From a virus: a stretch of 64,000 nucleotides of DNA. The position numbers and the translations under genes are program-made. Each line of letters begins with the position of its first letter. Position 1 is the stretch's first letter. Below the pieces are notes generated by a model. It ran no database searches. It was given only the letters and a program-made list of their open reading frames with translations, and was not told the DNA's origin. The stretch covers positions 1 to 64,000 of IMG/VR virus record IMGVR_UViG_3300047678_000431; one strand, given 5' to 3'. Shown here one piece after another: positions 31,064-40,277 of this stretch.

Positions 31064-31504
31064 TCAAAACGGGATCTCCCCGTCAATCTCATCGTCGCTC
31101 GGTTGGTATTGCGACGCATACTCGCTCGCGGTTGCATGCTCACGATGTCCCTGATCGTAACTCGATCCTCCCGCTGACCCGCTTTCTTTGCGGTCGAGCA
31201 TTTGCATCGTGTCGATGACGATCTCGGTTGCCTTGCGTTTGTTTCCGTCTTTATCTTCGTAGTTACGGATGACCAGGCGCCCCTCGACGAGAACGCTCGA
31301 TCCTTTTTTCAGATACGTGTTGCACGTCTCGGCGAGTTTTTCCCAAGCCGTAATGTCAATGTATGTCGTTTCGTCGCCGTTTTTCGTGCGGCGATTGACG
31401 GCAAGGGTAAACTTTACGACCCCGGCGCCTGACTGCACGTACCGAATTTCGGGATCACGCGTGAGGTTACCGACCAAGATGACGCGGTTGAAACTTCCGG
31501 CCAT
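31064..31504 (-). CDS. ssb: Single-stranded DNA-binding protein
   Basis: 146 residues with a full OB fold typical of bacterial-type SSB: FNRVILVGNLTRDPEIRYVQ, GAGVVKFTLAVNRRTKNG, YIDITAWEKLAETCNTYLKK, GSSVLVEGRLVIRNYEDKDG. The low-complexity linker (GSAGGSSYDQGH) ends in the acidic tip DDEIDGEIPF that recruits partner proteins. It is coupled to the upstream gene by TAATG. It protects ssDNA in phage replication and recombination and would work with the RecT-like protein at 62153. Confidence 0.92.
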   Translation of the reverse strand: MAGSFNRVILVGNLTRDPEIRYVQSGAGVVKFTLAVNRRTKNGDETTYIDITAWEKLAETCNTYLKKGSSVLVEGRLVIRNYEDKDGNKRKATEIVIDTMQMLDRKESGSAGGSSYDQGHREHATASEYASQYQPSDDEIDGEIPF

Positions 31505-31806
31505 TATCCGTTTTTCTCCAATTTCTCCGGCATGCCGCGAAATACGCGGACCCCTTGCTCGTCTTCTAGGCGAATAAGTACGGCGTCCCGTTGCATGCCG
31601 CGCGCCTTGATTGTAATACCGACAACGCCGTCCGCGTTTGGGATCTCCACGAGGTCGATCTCGATACGATGGCGGTCGCCGCCCTGGTCGCGAAAGCTAA
31701 ACTCGGCGCTTGATTTCTCGTGCGAGTGAATGACGGAGGTCGACAAGTCGATCTCGGTCGGACCCGCGACGGTGATATATTTCGGCTCGCTCGTATCGGT
31801 ACCCAT
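31504..31806 (-). CDS. Unknown protein upstream of ssb
   Basis: 100 residues from ATG 31806 behind AAAGGAG. Beta-rich (EPKYITVAGPTEIDLSTSVI, FSFRDQGGDRHRIEIDLVEI). No family was recognised. Translational coupling with ssb suggests a role in replication, but nothing else supports that. Confidence 0.55.
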   Translation of the reverse strand: MGTDTSEPKYITVAGPTEIDLSTSVIHSHEKSSAEFSFRDQGGDRHRIEIDLVEIPNADGVVGITIKARGMQRDAVLIRLEDEQGVRVFRGMPEKLEKNG

Positions 31807-31857
31807 GCCGCTCCTTTAGGTCTTCGGGGATGTTAAGTTTTACATCGGCGAAATTCT

Positions 31858-32139
31858 TTAGACCATGAGCGATGCGCGCGTTTTTTTTCCGATTACACGA
31901 GGCGCATCGCTCTCGTGCATCGCCTGAAGTTCGACGTCCTCGATACAGTATTGCAGACTCTCCGGGCGACCGGATTTTGCATATTCGGCCTGAAGCTCCC
32001 TTGCTTGCCGGACAACCTGCGGCGGGTAGCGCCGCTCGGCAATTTGATCCGGCTTAGGCGAAGACCGCGCGATCTCATAGCTCGCGAATCCAAGACCCCC
32101 GATTCCGACTGAACCTGCGAACAAGGCGAATACACGCAC
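31858..32139 (-). CDS. Small single-span membrane or exported protein
   Basis: 93 residues from GTG 32139 with GAGGG upstream. The N-terminus (MRVFALFAGSVGIGGLGFAS) is a hydrophobic anchor or signal, followed by a charged helical part (PPQVVRQARELQAEYAKSG) and a Cys. It diverges from the papain-like gene at 32224. Confidence 0.5.
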   Translation of the reverse strand: MRVFALFAGSVGIGGLGFASYEIARSSPKPDQIAERRYPPQVVRQARELQAEYAKSGRPESLQYCIEDVELQAMHESDAPRVIGKKTRASLMV

Positions 32140-32223
32140 GAAACGAGCCCTCGTTTGATAAGTAGGCGCCGCAGCACATTGCGCGTTTTTTATGCACTTT
32201 ACCTCTAGGCATCCGAGGTTTTC

Positions 32224-32967
32224 ATGAGATCGTACGGCGTCAAGTCTCGGGACTTTCATACCGAGCGTTTTGGCCTTTTCGTCCCGGATCGTCCGGCCGT
32301 CGGATTACTCCCGACGACGGTTGAATATCAATATCTCTTTTCGCCCGTTGACGATCAAGGCGATTTTTCCAGTTGTATTTTCCACGCGAGCAAAGGCATT
32401 CTCGACGCGATCATTCGGAAGCGATCGAAGGTCGATCCGGGTGTATCTTGGCGCGCGTTATATTCCGCAACGAAGCATCTGTTCGAATCGAATGATCTTG
32501 CCGATGACGGTGCGGTTATCGAACACGGCCTCAATTTGCTCATGCAATACGGATACGTCGAAGAATCCGCGTGGACCGATGTCGACGTCACCCCCGACAA
32601 TGTGTTGACTCCGGTGCCCGATGATCTCTTCGTGAAAACCGATACGGTCACAAGTATTCTTCGCGTCGGTATCAACGAAGAAAGCTTTTGTCACGCGTTA
32701 TATGGTCACGGCCCGATTATCATCGGCGTGAATTGGCCGAGTGCGTGGGAATTTCCAACCGATGCGAGCGGCATTCTTGATCCGAATGTCTCCGACATTG
32801 CGGGCGGTCATTGTGTCGTCATCACCGGGTATCGCCGACAGTCGAACGTCACGTATTATCACATTCGCAATTCGTGGGGCACTGCATGGGGTGATCGCGG
32901 TTATGGGTGGATGCCCGCAAGCGGACTCGGGTTCGTCACAAACGCCTACACCGTTCAAATTCCCTAG
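32224..32967 (+). CDS. Papain-like cysteine protease (family C1)
   Basis: 247 residues with an intact C1 active site: DQGDFSSC gives oxyanion Gln45 and nucleophile Cys51; GGHCVVITGY gives His196; IRNSWGTAWGDRGYGW gives Asn216. There is no signal peptide and the usual inhibitory prodomain is absent; only ~35 residues precede the domain. Start supported by position and frame. It ends 17 bases before the portal gene, at the head of the virion operon, where a maturation protease could act. But an HK97-type prohead protease is also present (37695-39041), so this one may cleave tail, host or virion entry proteins instead. Confidence 0.85.
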   Translation: MRSYGVKSRDFHTERFGLFVPDRPAVGLLPTTVEYQYLFSPVDDQGDFSSCIFHASKGILDAIIRKRSKVDPGVSWRALYSATKHLFESNDLADDGAVIEHGLNLLMQYGYVEESAWTDVDVTPDNVLTPVPDDLFVKTDTVTSILRVGINEESFCHALYGHGPIIIGVNWPSAWEFPTDASGILDPNVSDIAGGHCVVITGYRRQSNVTYYHIRNSWGTAWGDRGYGWMPASGLGFVTNAYTVQIP

Positions 32968-32984
32968 CACGAAGGAGCGCCGCG

Positions 32985-34721
32985 ATGCCGTCATTGATTT
33001 CCTCAATACAAAAAAGCGTCGCGCGCATCCTCGCCGGTCCCGACATTAACATTCCGCGTAAAGGTGCGATCTCTCCGGTTTCAATCAAACAAGATCGTCA
33101 GTTTATGGACGGCGGTCGGATCGAGCCGCGCAACATCATTGCGCGCAATAACCTGCAATCGCTTGCCGAGCGTGATGATGTGATCGTCGCCCTTCGCCGC
33201 GTGTTGCGCAACGGTATCGGAAATCTCAAATGGCACATAGTCCCCGATATTGACGCAATCGAAGCCGACATCAAGCGATGGAAATCGACCGTTGCGCTGA
33301 ACCTTGCCATGCCGGGCATGCACATGACGTTTCATCCGCAGGCGATGACGCATGAGTTTTATGCTGGTGCAACCGGTGAGTTGCGCGATCTTCTCGTTTC
33401 TGAAGCTGAAACAGGTGCCGAGTTCGAAACCTCGACGCGATTGCATCAATTTTTCGAAAACATTCTCGCCGCGCATAGCGTGATCGCGGAAAGTCACGTC
33501 GCCGAGGTGAAGTCCCTCTTCGATAAACCGAACGCAAATGACACCTGGAGAAGTTTCATTTCGCGGGTTGTTGATCAGTTGTCGCTCTTCGATGCCGCTG
33601 CAATCGTGAAGAATCCGATGATGAACGAAGATCGCATCGGTGAGATCTATCTTCTGCCCGGCGAAGACGTGCGCGTCTATCGTCGGCGCGATCTTCTCCA
33701 ACCGATTCCGCCCTTTACGGCGTTTGATTGGTCGGTCAATGATCGGATCTTCGCGTATTTCAATGCGTTTGAAATGTGCTATATTACCGCGAACCCGCAG
33801 CAGAACGGATACGGGAAACCGCCGCTTGAGGCGCTCGTACAACAAATGCTCGGATCAATTTCCGGTGATCAGTATCTTCTCGAATTCTTCGCAAATAATA
33901 ACATGCCCGCCGGTATCTTTGACCTCGGCCCGAACGTTGATCAAGGTGAACGAGACGCAGTCGAAACGCACGTGAACAATCAAGCGCGCAAAGGTTTGCG
34001 GCGCATTATGTTCGTGTCGAACATGGATGGCGTCAAGGGATTTATGCCCATGCCGCAGCAGCCGATGAAAGATAATGACATCGTCAACATGTTCGACATG
34101 TGGACGAAGCGAAAAGCTGCCGTCTTTGGGCTTTCTCCGAATGACATCGGACATACGCAAGATATGCATCTTGCAAATGCGGATAATCAAGCCGAACTGA
34201 CGCAATCTCGCGGCATTGATTCGATCGCCAAAGCAATCGAGAACGAACTCAATGTCCATATCGTCAAAGGTACGATGTGGCGCCGTAATAATCCCGAAGA
34301 CGTCAATGATCCGACCGGTATTCCGATGCCGGTCTTTCCCTTTCAAGACGTACGATTCGAATTTATTACCGGCGAGAAGGATGAGAACGCCGATCTCTCT
34401 GATCGTGATCTCAAACTTTGGGGCATGGGCGCCCTGTCGACAAACGAGATTCGCAAGTCGCATGGATTGCCGCCGGTCCCCGGCGGTGATACGCATGTCG
34501 TCAATCAGCAGGTGACGATGAAAGTCGATGACCTGCCGAATCTTCCCGCGCCGACGCAAATGGACACTGAGGTCCGCTTGCCCGATGGCCGCGAGCGTGA
34601 TGAACGTCCAGGCGCAAACGCGCAGCAAAACGAGCAAAGACCGCCGACGCCGTCACCGGAACAGGCGGAAAAAAACCTTACCGCGTTAGCTCATAAGCTC
34701 GCGCAGATCGTCAAAGGGTGA
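32985..34721 (+). CDS. Portal protein
   Basis: 578 residues from ATG 32985 behind AAGGAG. It has the length and layout of HK97/SPP1-type portals: RNIIARNNLQSLAERDDVIV, LPGEDVRVYRR, NPQQNGYGKPPLEALVQQ, FANNNMPAGIFDLGPNVDQG, RKAAVFGLSPNDIGHTQDMH, followed by a Pro/Gln-rich tail. It forms the dodecameric DNA channel at one capsid vertex. The family assignment rests on the GYGKPPLEAL and FGLSP motifs and on the downstream neighbours (MuF-like, protease, capsid). Confidence 0.85.
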   Translation: MPSLISSIQKSVARILAGPDINIPRKGAISPVSIKQDRQFMDGGRIEPRNIIARNNLQSLAERDDVIVALRRVLRNGIGNLKWHIVPDIDAIEADIKRWKSTVALNLAMPGMHMTFHPQAMTHEFYAGATGELRDLLVSEAETGAEFETSTRLHQFFENILAAHSVIAESHVAEVKSLFDKPNANDTWRSFISRVVDQLSLFDAAAIVKNPMMNEDRIGEIYLLPGEDVRVYRRRDLLQPIPPFTAFDWSVNDRIFAYFNAFEMCYITANPQQNGYGKPPLEALVQQMLGSISGDQYLLEFFANNNMPAGIFDLGPNVDQGERDAVETHVNNQARKGLRRIMFVSNMDGVKGFMPMPQQPMKDNDIVNMFDMWTKRKAAVFGLSPNDIGHTQDMHLANADNQAELTQSRGIDSIAKAIENELNVHIVKGTMWRRNNPEDVNDPTGIPMPVFPFQDVRFEFITGEKDENADLSDRDLKLWGMGALSTNEIRKSHGLPPVPGGDTHVVNQQVTMKVDDLPNLPAPTQMDTEVRLPDGRERDERPGANAQQNEQRPPTPSPEQAEKNLTALAHKLAQIVKG

Positions 34722-34725
34722 AAAC

Positions 34726-35052
34726 ATGGCTAATACTTGGAACGTTGCGGCAAACGGGGCCGTCACACTCAACGGAACCGCAATTCCGAACACGTATTTC
34801 GTCAAGGTCGCCCTTGAATGGAATACCGAGTTGAGCAAGATCGAAACGTATATTGAAGTCGAGGCCCCGAACGTTTCGGAAGACAATGCGATCGACCAAG
34901 TCCTTGCGGTCTTGCCCGGATCGCCGACGTACGCTTCACTCGGCGGATACACGCCGCGCACTCTGTATCGTTCGGCGCTTGGCGATACGATCTCGCTTGC
35001 CGCGATTAGTGTCGTGCAGCAGAATACGCGCCCGGATAAGCTCGGCGTATAA
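34726..35052 (+). CDS. Small structural protein, unknown
   Basis: 108 residues directly after the portal gene. Beta-rich and Thr/Val/Ala-rich (WNVAANGAVTLNGTAIPNTY). It may be a capsid decoration or head protein; the evidence is only position and composition. Confidence 0.5.
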   Translation: MANTWNVAANGAVTLNGTAIPNTYFVKVALEWNTELSKIETYIEVEAPNVSEDNAIDQVLAVLPGSPTYASLGGYTPRTLYRSALGDTISLAAISVVQQNTRPDKLGV

Positions 35053-35137
35053 ACAACGTGCTGCCCCTCGAGTTTCGGCGAGGCGCGGCGGCTCGGAGAA
35101 CGCGCAGCGGCGGTGCCTCCTGCGTCCCCTGACGCGT

Positions 35138-35188
35138 GGTCGCGATCGCCGTCGCTTCTCCGGTGATCGCGACCTTTCTCTCTCTTTC
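35138..35188 (+). terminator. Terminator after the portal-adjacent gene
   Basis: GGTCGCGATC (35138-35147) and its complement (35165-35174), followed by a T/C-rich run (35175-35188). It lies just before the MuF-like gene. Confidence 0.6.
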
Positions 35189-35196
35189 GAGGCGCT

Positions 35197-36090
35197 ATGC
35201 ATACACTCGAATTCGACCTCGGCATGATTGCGATTAAGAGTCGCAAGCCGGTTCGCGAAGTCATCAAAGCGTTGCAAGATCACTGGAATCTTCCGCGATA
35301 CGCCCCAAACCTGCGCAAGGCGGCGGGGGATGACGACGGTTCGAGTACGGCTGGAAATCATGACATCCCGGAGATCGGACGACAAGAGGCCGCTTTTTAT
35401 AACGCTCTCACCGCCGGTCAAAAAGAGGCGTATGCCGCCATCCGGGAACTTGTCAATCGTTTGCATGAAAGCAAGGGCGGATGGGCCGGGATTAACCCCT
35501 GGGACATCGACGAACCGATTGATCAGTGGAAAGACAACGCATTTTATGAACTCGCAACGCATCCGATGCGTGCGTATATGGTCGGTCAGATGCTTGCGAC
35601 CGATGCAATCGACAATGGCCTCGCGCGGCCAGTTTTGCCGACCGACACGCAAGCGATCGAATTCTTAAATTCATATGCGTTCAACGAGATTCAATCGGCA
35701 TTCGATAACATGAAGTCGGATCTTCGCAACGCGCTCATTCAGGGGATGCAACGCGGGGACAACCCGCGCGAGGTTACGCGTGCGCTTCATGACACGATCA
35801 GCGGATACGAAATCGACTGGGATCTCATCGCAATCACCGAAACCGCGCGCGCCGAGAGTCAAGGCCGACTTAACGAACTTACCGATCAAGGTTATGAGTA
35901 CGCAATCGGATCAAGTGCGCACGACTCGCGCACCTGCGAAGATTGTTTGCGCCTGGTCAACGATGTGGTCGTCGATGTGAAAGATACTGTCGGCGTTTCA
36001 AATTATGGGCGCAAAAAAGCTGACTGGGTGACATGCATACCGCTACATCCGCGATGCCGTTGCGTATGGCTCCCCTACTCGCAACCGTGA
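35197..36090 (+). CDS. MuF-like head morphogenesis protein (SPP1 gp7-like)
   Basis: 297 residues. Near the C-terminus the MuF core is clear: AITETARAESQGRLNELTDQ, HDSRTCEDCLRLVND and HPRCRCVWLP, with the Cys residues of the domain. The N-terminal part is helical. Such minor head proteins bind the portal and are packaged inside the capsid, sometimes ejected. Its position after the portal is typical. Confidence 0.82.
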   Translation: MHTLEFDLGMIAIKSRKPVREVIKALQDHWNLPRYAPNLRKAAGDDDGSSTAGNHDIPEIGRQEAAFYNALTAGQKEAYAAIRELVNRLHESKGGWAGINPWDIDEPIDQWKDNAFYELATHPMRAYMVGQMLATDAIDNGLARPVLPTDTQAIEFLNSYAFNEIQSAFDNMKSDLRNALIQGMQRGDNPREVTRALHDTISGYEIDWDLIAITETARAESQGRLNELTDQGYEYAIGSSAHDSRTCEDCLRLVNDVVVDVKDTVGVSNYGRKKADWVTCIPLHPRCRCVWLPYSQP

Positions 36091-36098
36091 GGAATACA

Positions 36099-36614
36099 AT
36101 GCCAACACTTTTAGAAGTTTTACAGCCGAACCCGACGGCGGCGGACATTATGATCAAGGCACGCACGGTCGGCGAACTCGTTTTGAAATCAGAAGACGAA
36201 GTTTCGATTGATAGCGGAACCGGCGGTCATGACATGCCGAACGGGTCGTATGAACGAGCGATCTCCCTCGCCGGTGGCCCGACGATCAAGGCAACGCCTT
36301 GCCCGAGCAGTCAATCCGGCCCGTATTACGACGATTATTCGCCGAATGGCGCATACCATTCGCCGCACGTCGTCGGCACGTTCCCTGATCATACGATCGT
36401 CGGATGCGACGCGTGCGATCGGTACTGGAAAGTGCCCTATGAAATCAAAGATGACGAGGGTCGTGCGACCGTGATGACGGGTGAGCCCGAGGCGCGCGTC
36501 CGCGCATTTATGGACCCCGCCGCTGCGAAGGACGCCCTTTCCGATCCGCCATTTAACCCGGCATCTGCCGTCGACGATCCGACCCCGTCCGCCGAGGGCG
36601 GCGAAACCGTATAA
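36099..36614 (+). CDS. Unknown virion-operon protein
   Basis: 171 residues from ATG 36099 with GAGG upstream. It contains DHTIVGCDACDRYWKVPYEI (a CxxC) and a Pro/Ala/Asp-rich C-terminus. No family was recognised. It lies between the MuF-like and putative head genes. Confidence 0.52.
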   Translation: MPTLLEVLQPNPTAADIMIKARTVGELVLKSEDEVSIDSGTGGHDMPNGSYERAISLAGGPTIKATPCPSSQSGPYYDDYSPNGAYHSPHVVGTFPDHTIVGCDACDRYWKVPYEIKDDEGRATVMTGEPEARVRAFMDPAAAKDALSDPPFNPASAVDDPTPSAEGGETV

Positions 36615-36639
36615 CCGCTCTCACGAAGGGGACTTTGCA

Positions 36640-37359
36640 ATGTATCAATCAGCTTTTACCTCGCAAGAACTCACGGATCACTATCCGGTCAGCACGACCC
36701 CGCTTCTGCTCAAGACGATCGCGCAGGTCGACGACCTTATTCAGCAGGGCGTGATCAGTGACAACGAACTTCGCCAACTCTTGCCGATTATCGGGGCCGC
36801 AATGGACCCGAACGTCGAGAAGGTCACCGTCGGCGGCGCAACCTATACCGGAACGGCTGGCGGCGTCACGCGCACGTATTTCGCGATTCCGCTCTATCCT
36901 CTGCCGACCGGCAGTGCGGCAAATCCCCGTGGCGTCTATTTGAATCAATATCCGCAGAATCCGCCGGGCGGCCGTCTGACGCAAACGAATTACATTAGTG
37001 AAAACGACATGGTCAAGAATTACGTCGGGGGATCGGCCGCAAACCCGCCGACCGGCCACGTGGTCACCGATACGCAAACCGAACTCGATCAATCGAATTA
37101 CGTGACCTTAGTCGCGCCGGTTGCGAGTGCAAGCGTGATCCCGAATGTCTTGTTTGAAATCTATTGCGAAGCGACCACGACCGCCCCGTCGACGCTCATG
37201 CGATACCTAGTCGCAACGCGCGTCGCTCCGGGCGCAACCGTCATCGACGGGAACCAAGTCGCTCGCGCCTACACGTTGCCCGCGCATACCGGGTTTGCGG
37301 TCGACAAGTCCGGTTCGACGCCGGTTGCAATCCCCGGACCTCGTTCGTTCATCATCTAA
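36640..37359 (+). CDS. Unknown virion protein
   Basis: 239 residues from ATG 36640 behind a GAAGGGGAC site. The N-terminal helix (TTPLLLKTIAQVDDLIQQGV) is followed by a beta-rich Thr/Val/Pro body (GGATYTGTAGGVTRTYFAIP). Composition suggests a head or decoration protein. No family was recognised. Confidence 0.55.
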   Translation: MYQSAFTSQELTDHYPVSTTPLLLKTIAQVDDLIQQGVISDNELRQLLPIIGAAMDPNVEKVTVGGATYTGTAGGVTRTYFAIPLYPLPTGSAANPRGVYLNQYPQNPPGGRLTQTNYISENDMVKNYVGGSAANPPTGHVVTDTQTELDQSNYVTLVAPVASASVIPNVLFEIYCEATTTAPSTLMRYLVATRVAPGATVIDGNQVARAYTLPAHTGFAVDKSGSTPVAIPGPRSFII

Positions 37360-37365
37360 ATTCAT

Positions 37366-37662
37366 ATGGAATTTGAGATCGGGCGACAAGATCGGGCGAC
37401 GCTGCCAATGGCACGCGATAAGATGGGATCTAAAGATTCGGTTGTCGTGCATGTAAAAGTCTTAAGCGATGATTTACGTGAAATTCAGGAGACGACGCGT
37501 GCGGTCACACGCGCCGTCGCTGATGCTCGCGTTCATGGCAAACAGATTAGCGTCGTCGTGACGGACGAAAAAGTTCAAATGAGCATCGGCGACATGAAGC
37601 AACTTGCTTCGTATGTCACGGCTGAAGTTATGAAAGCCCTGCACATCCCCTCGCCGACTTAA
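37366..37662 (+). CDS. Unknown small protein
   Basis: 98 residues; mainly helical with a beta hairpin (HGKQISVVVTDEKVQMSIGD). The start is uncertain since no ribosome binding site was seen and ATGs at 37411 and 37426 are in frame. The function is unknown. Confidence 0.48.
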   Translation: MEFEIGRQDRATLPMARDKMGSKDSVVVHVKVLSDDLREIQETTRAVTRAVADARVHGKQISVVVTDEKVQMSIGDMKQLASYVTAEVMKALHIPSPT

Positions 37663-37694
37663 AACATCCTTTACCGAGTGAAAGGGTTCCCGCG

Positions 37695-39041
37695 ATGCAA
37701 TTACAGCATCGCCGATTTTTCATTCCCTTTGCTAAGGAAAAGATCGACAAAGAACGTCGTATCGTCTGGGGCATTGCGCAAGAAGAATCGGTTGATACAC
37801 AAGACGACCGCCTCATGTACGATGCGTCAGTCGCCGCGTTTTCTGCGTGGGCCGGAAACATTCGCGAGCAACACGATGATAGTAAAGCCGTAGGTCGAGC
37901 GATTGAGATTATCGCCGATCCAAAAGCGAAGACCATCACCGTCGGCGCGCGTATTTCGCTCGGTGCCGAGGATACGTGGCAAAAGGTTCTCGATGGTACG
38001 CTTACCGGTTATTCAATCGGCGGCGTTCTTCAGGAATTTGCGCTCGACTATGATCCTGAATATCAGAGAAATATTCGCAACGTGACAAAGTACGAACTGT
38101 ACGAGCTTTCGCTCGTCGACGTTCCGGCGAATTCAGGTTGCGTGATTACCGCCGTGCAGAAGCGCGGTACACATCTCGTCGCGACCGACGTGCTTGCGCA
38201 CAGTCTCGGCGCGCTAACTGCGAGCGACGTGCTCAACATGAAGAAAGCGAGTCAACCCATGCCAAACGCAAAGCGCGCCAAGGTACAAACGATCGTCAGC
38301 TTCGCCAAATCACTCGGCGCGAACGATGAGGTTATTCTTCTTCGCACAAGCGACCTAAGCAAAGCAAAAGACGGAAGCATCGTCTTGAAGTCGACGGCTC
38401 CCGTCTCGGGCATTATTCGCAAAGATGATCTCGACGCCGACGGTTATACCGATGAATCCGATGACACAAGCAGCGAGAACGAACCCGAACAAATCGACTT
38501 TGAGCAACATGCCGAGAACGCCGCAAAGATGCATAAAGCATTTTGCAAGATGGGCGGCATTGACGACAACGAAGGCCATTATCTCGAATCGACCAAGGAA
38601 GACGGCGATGACGATATGGCTATGGGTGACGAGCCAAAGGATGACCCGTCGGGCATGAAGTCGCGTCGTTTACGCCGCGAAAAAGCGCGTCGCATCGAGG
38701 CCGCAAAATCGGCAACGCAAAGCAAACTTGAAGCGCAAGTCGCGGCGTTGAGCGATCAAGTTGTTGCCTTGACGAAGACCCTTTCCTCCGGCGGATCAAC
38801 GACAGCCGTGACCCCGCGCGTCGGCGCCGGTCAAGCTGGTACCGTGGTCGAGAAGGGCGGCGTCGCCGTCGCGAATTCGCAAGAAGCGCGCCTCGCCGAA
38901 CTCAAATCCAAGGCCGCCGAGATGGTCAAGTCCGGTTCTAAAGGTCTTACCCAAAAAGATCGCGCCGAACGCGACGCAACGCTTAACGAGATTCTATCTC
39001 TTGAGACGGCGATCCGCGCAGGTTTCGACCCGAAAGCCTAA
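37695..39041 (+). CDS. HK97-type prohead protease fused to a scaffold
   Basis: 448 residues. The N-terminal ~165 residues are an HK97-family prohead protease: NIREQHDDSKAVGRAIEI (His60), TGYSIGG (Ser107), YELYELSLVDVPANSG. The long C-terminal part is acidic, then basic, with coiled-coil stretches (SKLEAQVAALSDQVVALTKT) as in scaffold proteins. The fused scaffold is cleaved by its own protease during capsid maturation. It lies immediately upstream of the major capsid gene, as expected. Confidence 0.82.
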   Translation: MQLQHRRFFIPFAKEKIDKERRIVWGIAQEESVDTQDDRLMYDASVAAFSAWAGNIREQHDDSKAVGRAIEIIADPKAKTITVGARISLGAEDTWQKVLDGTLTGYSIGGVLQEFALDYDPEYQRNIRNVTKYELYELSLVDVPANSGCVITAVQKRGTHLVATDVLAHSLGALTASDVLNMKKASQPMPNAKRAKVQTIVSFAKSLGANDEVILLRTSDLSKAKDGSIVLKSTAPVSGIIRKDDLDADGYTDESDDTSSENEPEQIDFEQHAENAAKMHKAFCKMGGIDDNEGHYLESTKEDGDDDMAMGDEPKDDPSGMKSRRLRREKARRIEAAKSATQSKLEAQVAALSDQVVALTKTLSSGGSTTAVTPRVGAGQAGTVVEKGGVAVANSQEARLAELKSKAAEMVKSGSKGLTQKDRAERDATLNEILSLETAIRAGFDPKA

Positions 39042-39049
39042 GTCCGCTG

Positions 39050-39133
39050 ACGCGCGCGCCGTGTAAGAACGCGCGCGCGTTTCCCGTCCCTTTGTAGTCG
39101 CAAGCGATCGTTTAGATCCTGCGGCTTTTTTTG
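39050..39133 (+). terminator. Two hairpins before the major capsid gene
   Basis: ACGCGCGCGC (39050-39059) pairs perfectly with 39071-39080. A second hairpin, AGTCGCA (39096-39102) with TGCGGCT (39120-39126), is followed by six or more T. The second looks like an intrinsic terminator, so the capsid gene probably has its own promoter or relies on read-through or RNA processing. Confidence 0.65.
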
Positions 39134-39157
39134 TTGCCCGCCCGTGGGAGATAAACC

Positions 39158-40219
39158 GTGTCAACATCGCAATTAACTGCGGATTATGTGCTTCAGAGCC
39201 TGCAAGGCGTCGATGCTCTTATCCGTAAAAGTGCAACCCCCGTTCTCGGCCTCGAAGTCGTTCGCCAGGATTTAGAGAACGAACTCAAACTCGCTGCAAA
39301 CCTTGATACGCCGCTTCGTAATCGAATGAAGCGTATCAAAGGCGAAGGCAAAGCGCACGCATTCTATCAGCTGCAATCGAATCTCGATTCGACCGGCCAA
39401 GTTCGATTCTTAGGAACCGACGCAACGAACGGCGTGTTCGCAAAGGGCGGCCTTCCGAACTCTGTCGATGCGCAATACAATTACATCGCCCGGCCGTACG
39501 CAAACGTCGGCGACGTAATGACAATCCCGTTCCAAGACATTGCGCAAGATGCTTCGTATATCGAAATCAAGGCGCAGCAGAAACGCGTGAAGATGCTCAA
39601 CACCGGGTTGATTGAAGAATACTTAATCATCAACGGAAATAGCGACACGACAAGCGGTCTTGAGTTCGACGGTCTGCTCACTCAGATCTTAAACGGCGGA
39701 TATAATATCCTCGACGTGAGTGCCGCCGGTGGTTCGCCCCTGCGATACTCTTTGATCACGCAAGAGCTTTTCCGCATCAAGAAGGCGGGCGGACGTACGC
39801 GCGCGCTGATCATGTCTTACTCGATGAAAGCAGCGTTGACTGAGCTTCTCGGTTTGTACTACGCAATTCGCCAAGTAGGCACCGGCGGCGGTACGAACTA
39901 CGCGGGCGGCTTCTCGACCGAATCGTGGGACTTCGGAACCGGATCGGTCGACCTCATTGACGATCAGTATATGATCCCCGATCCTGTGACCGGTCTTGAG
40001 CGCATCATCTTCATCGACGATGAAACGCCCGATGACAAGAACGGCGGAAACGTCATTCAAATGGTCGACGTCGATCCGATTCATTATCAGGATCTTGCGA
40101 CCATCGCGACCGCAGAACGCGGCATCGTGTATGAAACGACTCAGCTGATGATCGGCATCCTGCAATTTCAGGGCCTTATCACCGGATTCAATCTGTCGTT
40201 AACTCCGACGATCGCCTAA
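39158..40219 (+). CDS. Major capsid protein
   Basis: 353 residues, GTG start behind GGGAG. The fold is HK97-like by context and pattern: an N-terminal arm and helix (ELKLAANLDTPLRNRMKRIK), a beta domain (EEYLIINGNSDTTSGLEFDG), and a C-terminal part (TAERGIVYETTQLMIGILQF). It sits between the protease-scaffold and the connector and is flanked by hairpin terminators on both sides, consistent with high expression. Confidence 0.8.
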   Translation: MSTSQLTADYVLQSLQGVDALIRKSATPVLGLEVVRQDLENELKLAANLDTPLRNRMKRIKGEGKAHAFYQLQSNLDSTGQVRFLGTDATNGVFAKGGLPNSVDAQYNYIARPYANVGDVMTIPFQDIAQDASYIEIKAQQKRVKMLNTGLIEEYLIINGNSDTTSGLEFDGLLTQILNGGYNILDVSAAGGSPLRYSLITQELFRIKKAGGRTRALIMSYSMKAALTELLGLYYAIRQVGTGGGTNYAGGFSTESWDFGTGSVDLIDDQYMIPDPVTGLERIIFIDDETPDDKNGGNVIQMVDVDPIHYQDLATIATAERGIVYETTQLMIGILQFQGLITGFNLSLTPTIA

Positions 40220-40228
40220 TTGCAACAC

Positions 40229-40266
40229 GCGCGCGGCGAATCACTTCGCCGCGCGCCCTTTCTGTA
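40229..40266 (+). terminator. Terminator after the major capsid gene
   Basis: A perfect 12-base stem GCGCGCGGCGAA/TTCGCCGCGCGC (40229-40240 and 40245-40256) with a TCAC loop, followed by CCTTTCTGT. Short T run, so moderate confidence. Confidence 0.65.
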
Positions 40267-40277
40267 TTGGGGCCGCA

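Noticed and set aside
36481-36639. N-terminal extension of the 239-residue protein
   Set aside because: It overlaps the previous gene in another frame, and the start at 36640 has a good ribosome binding site.
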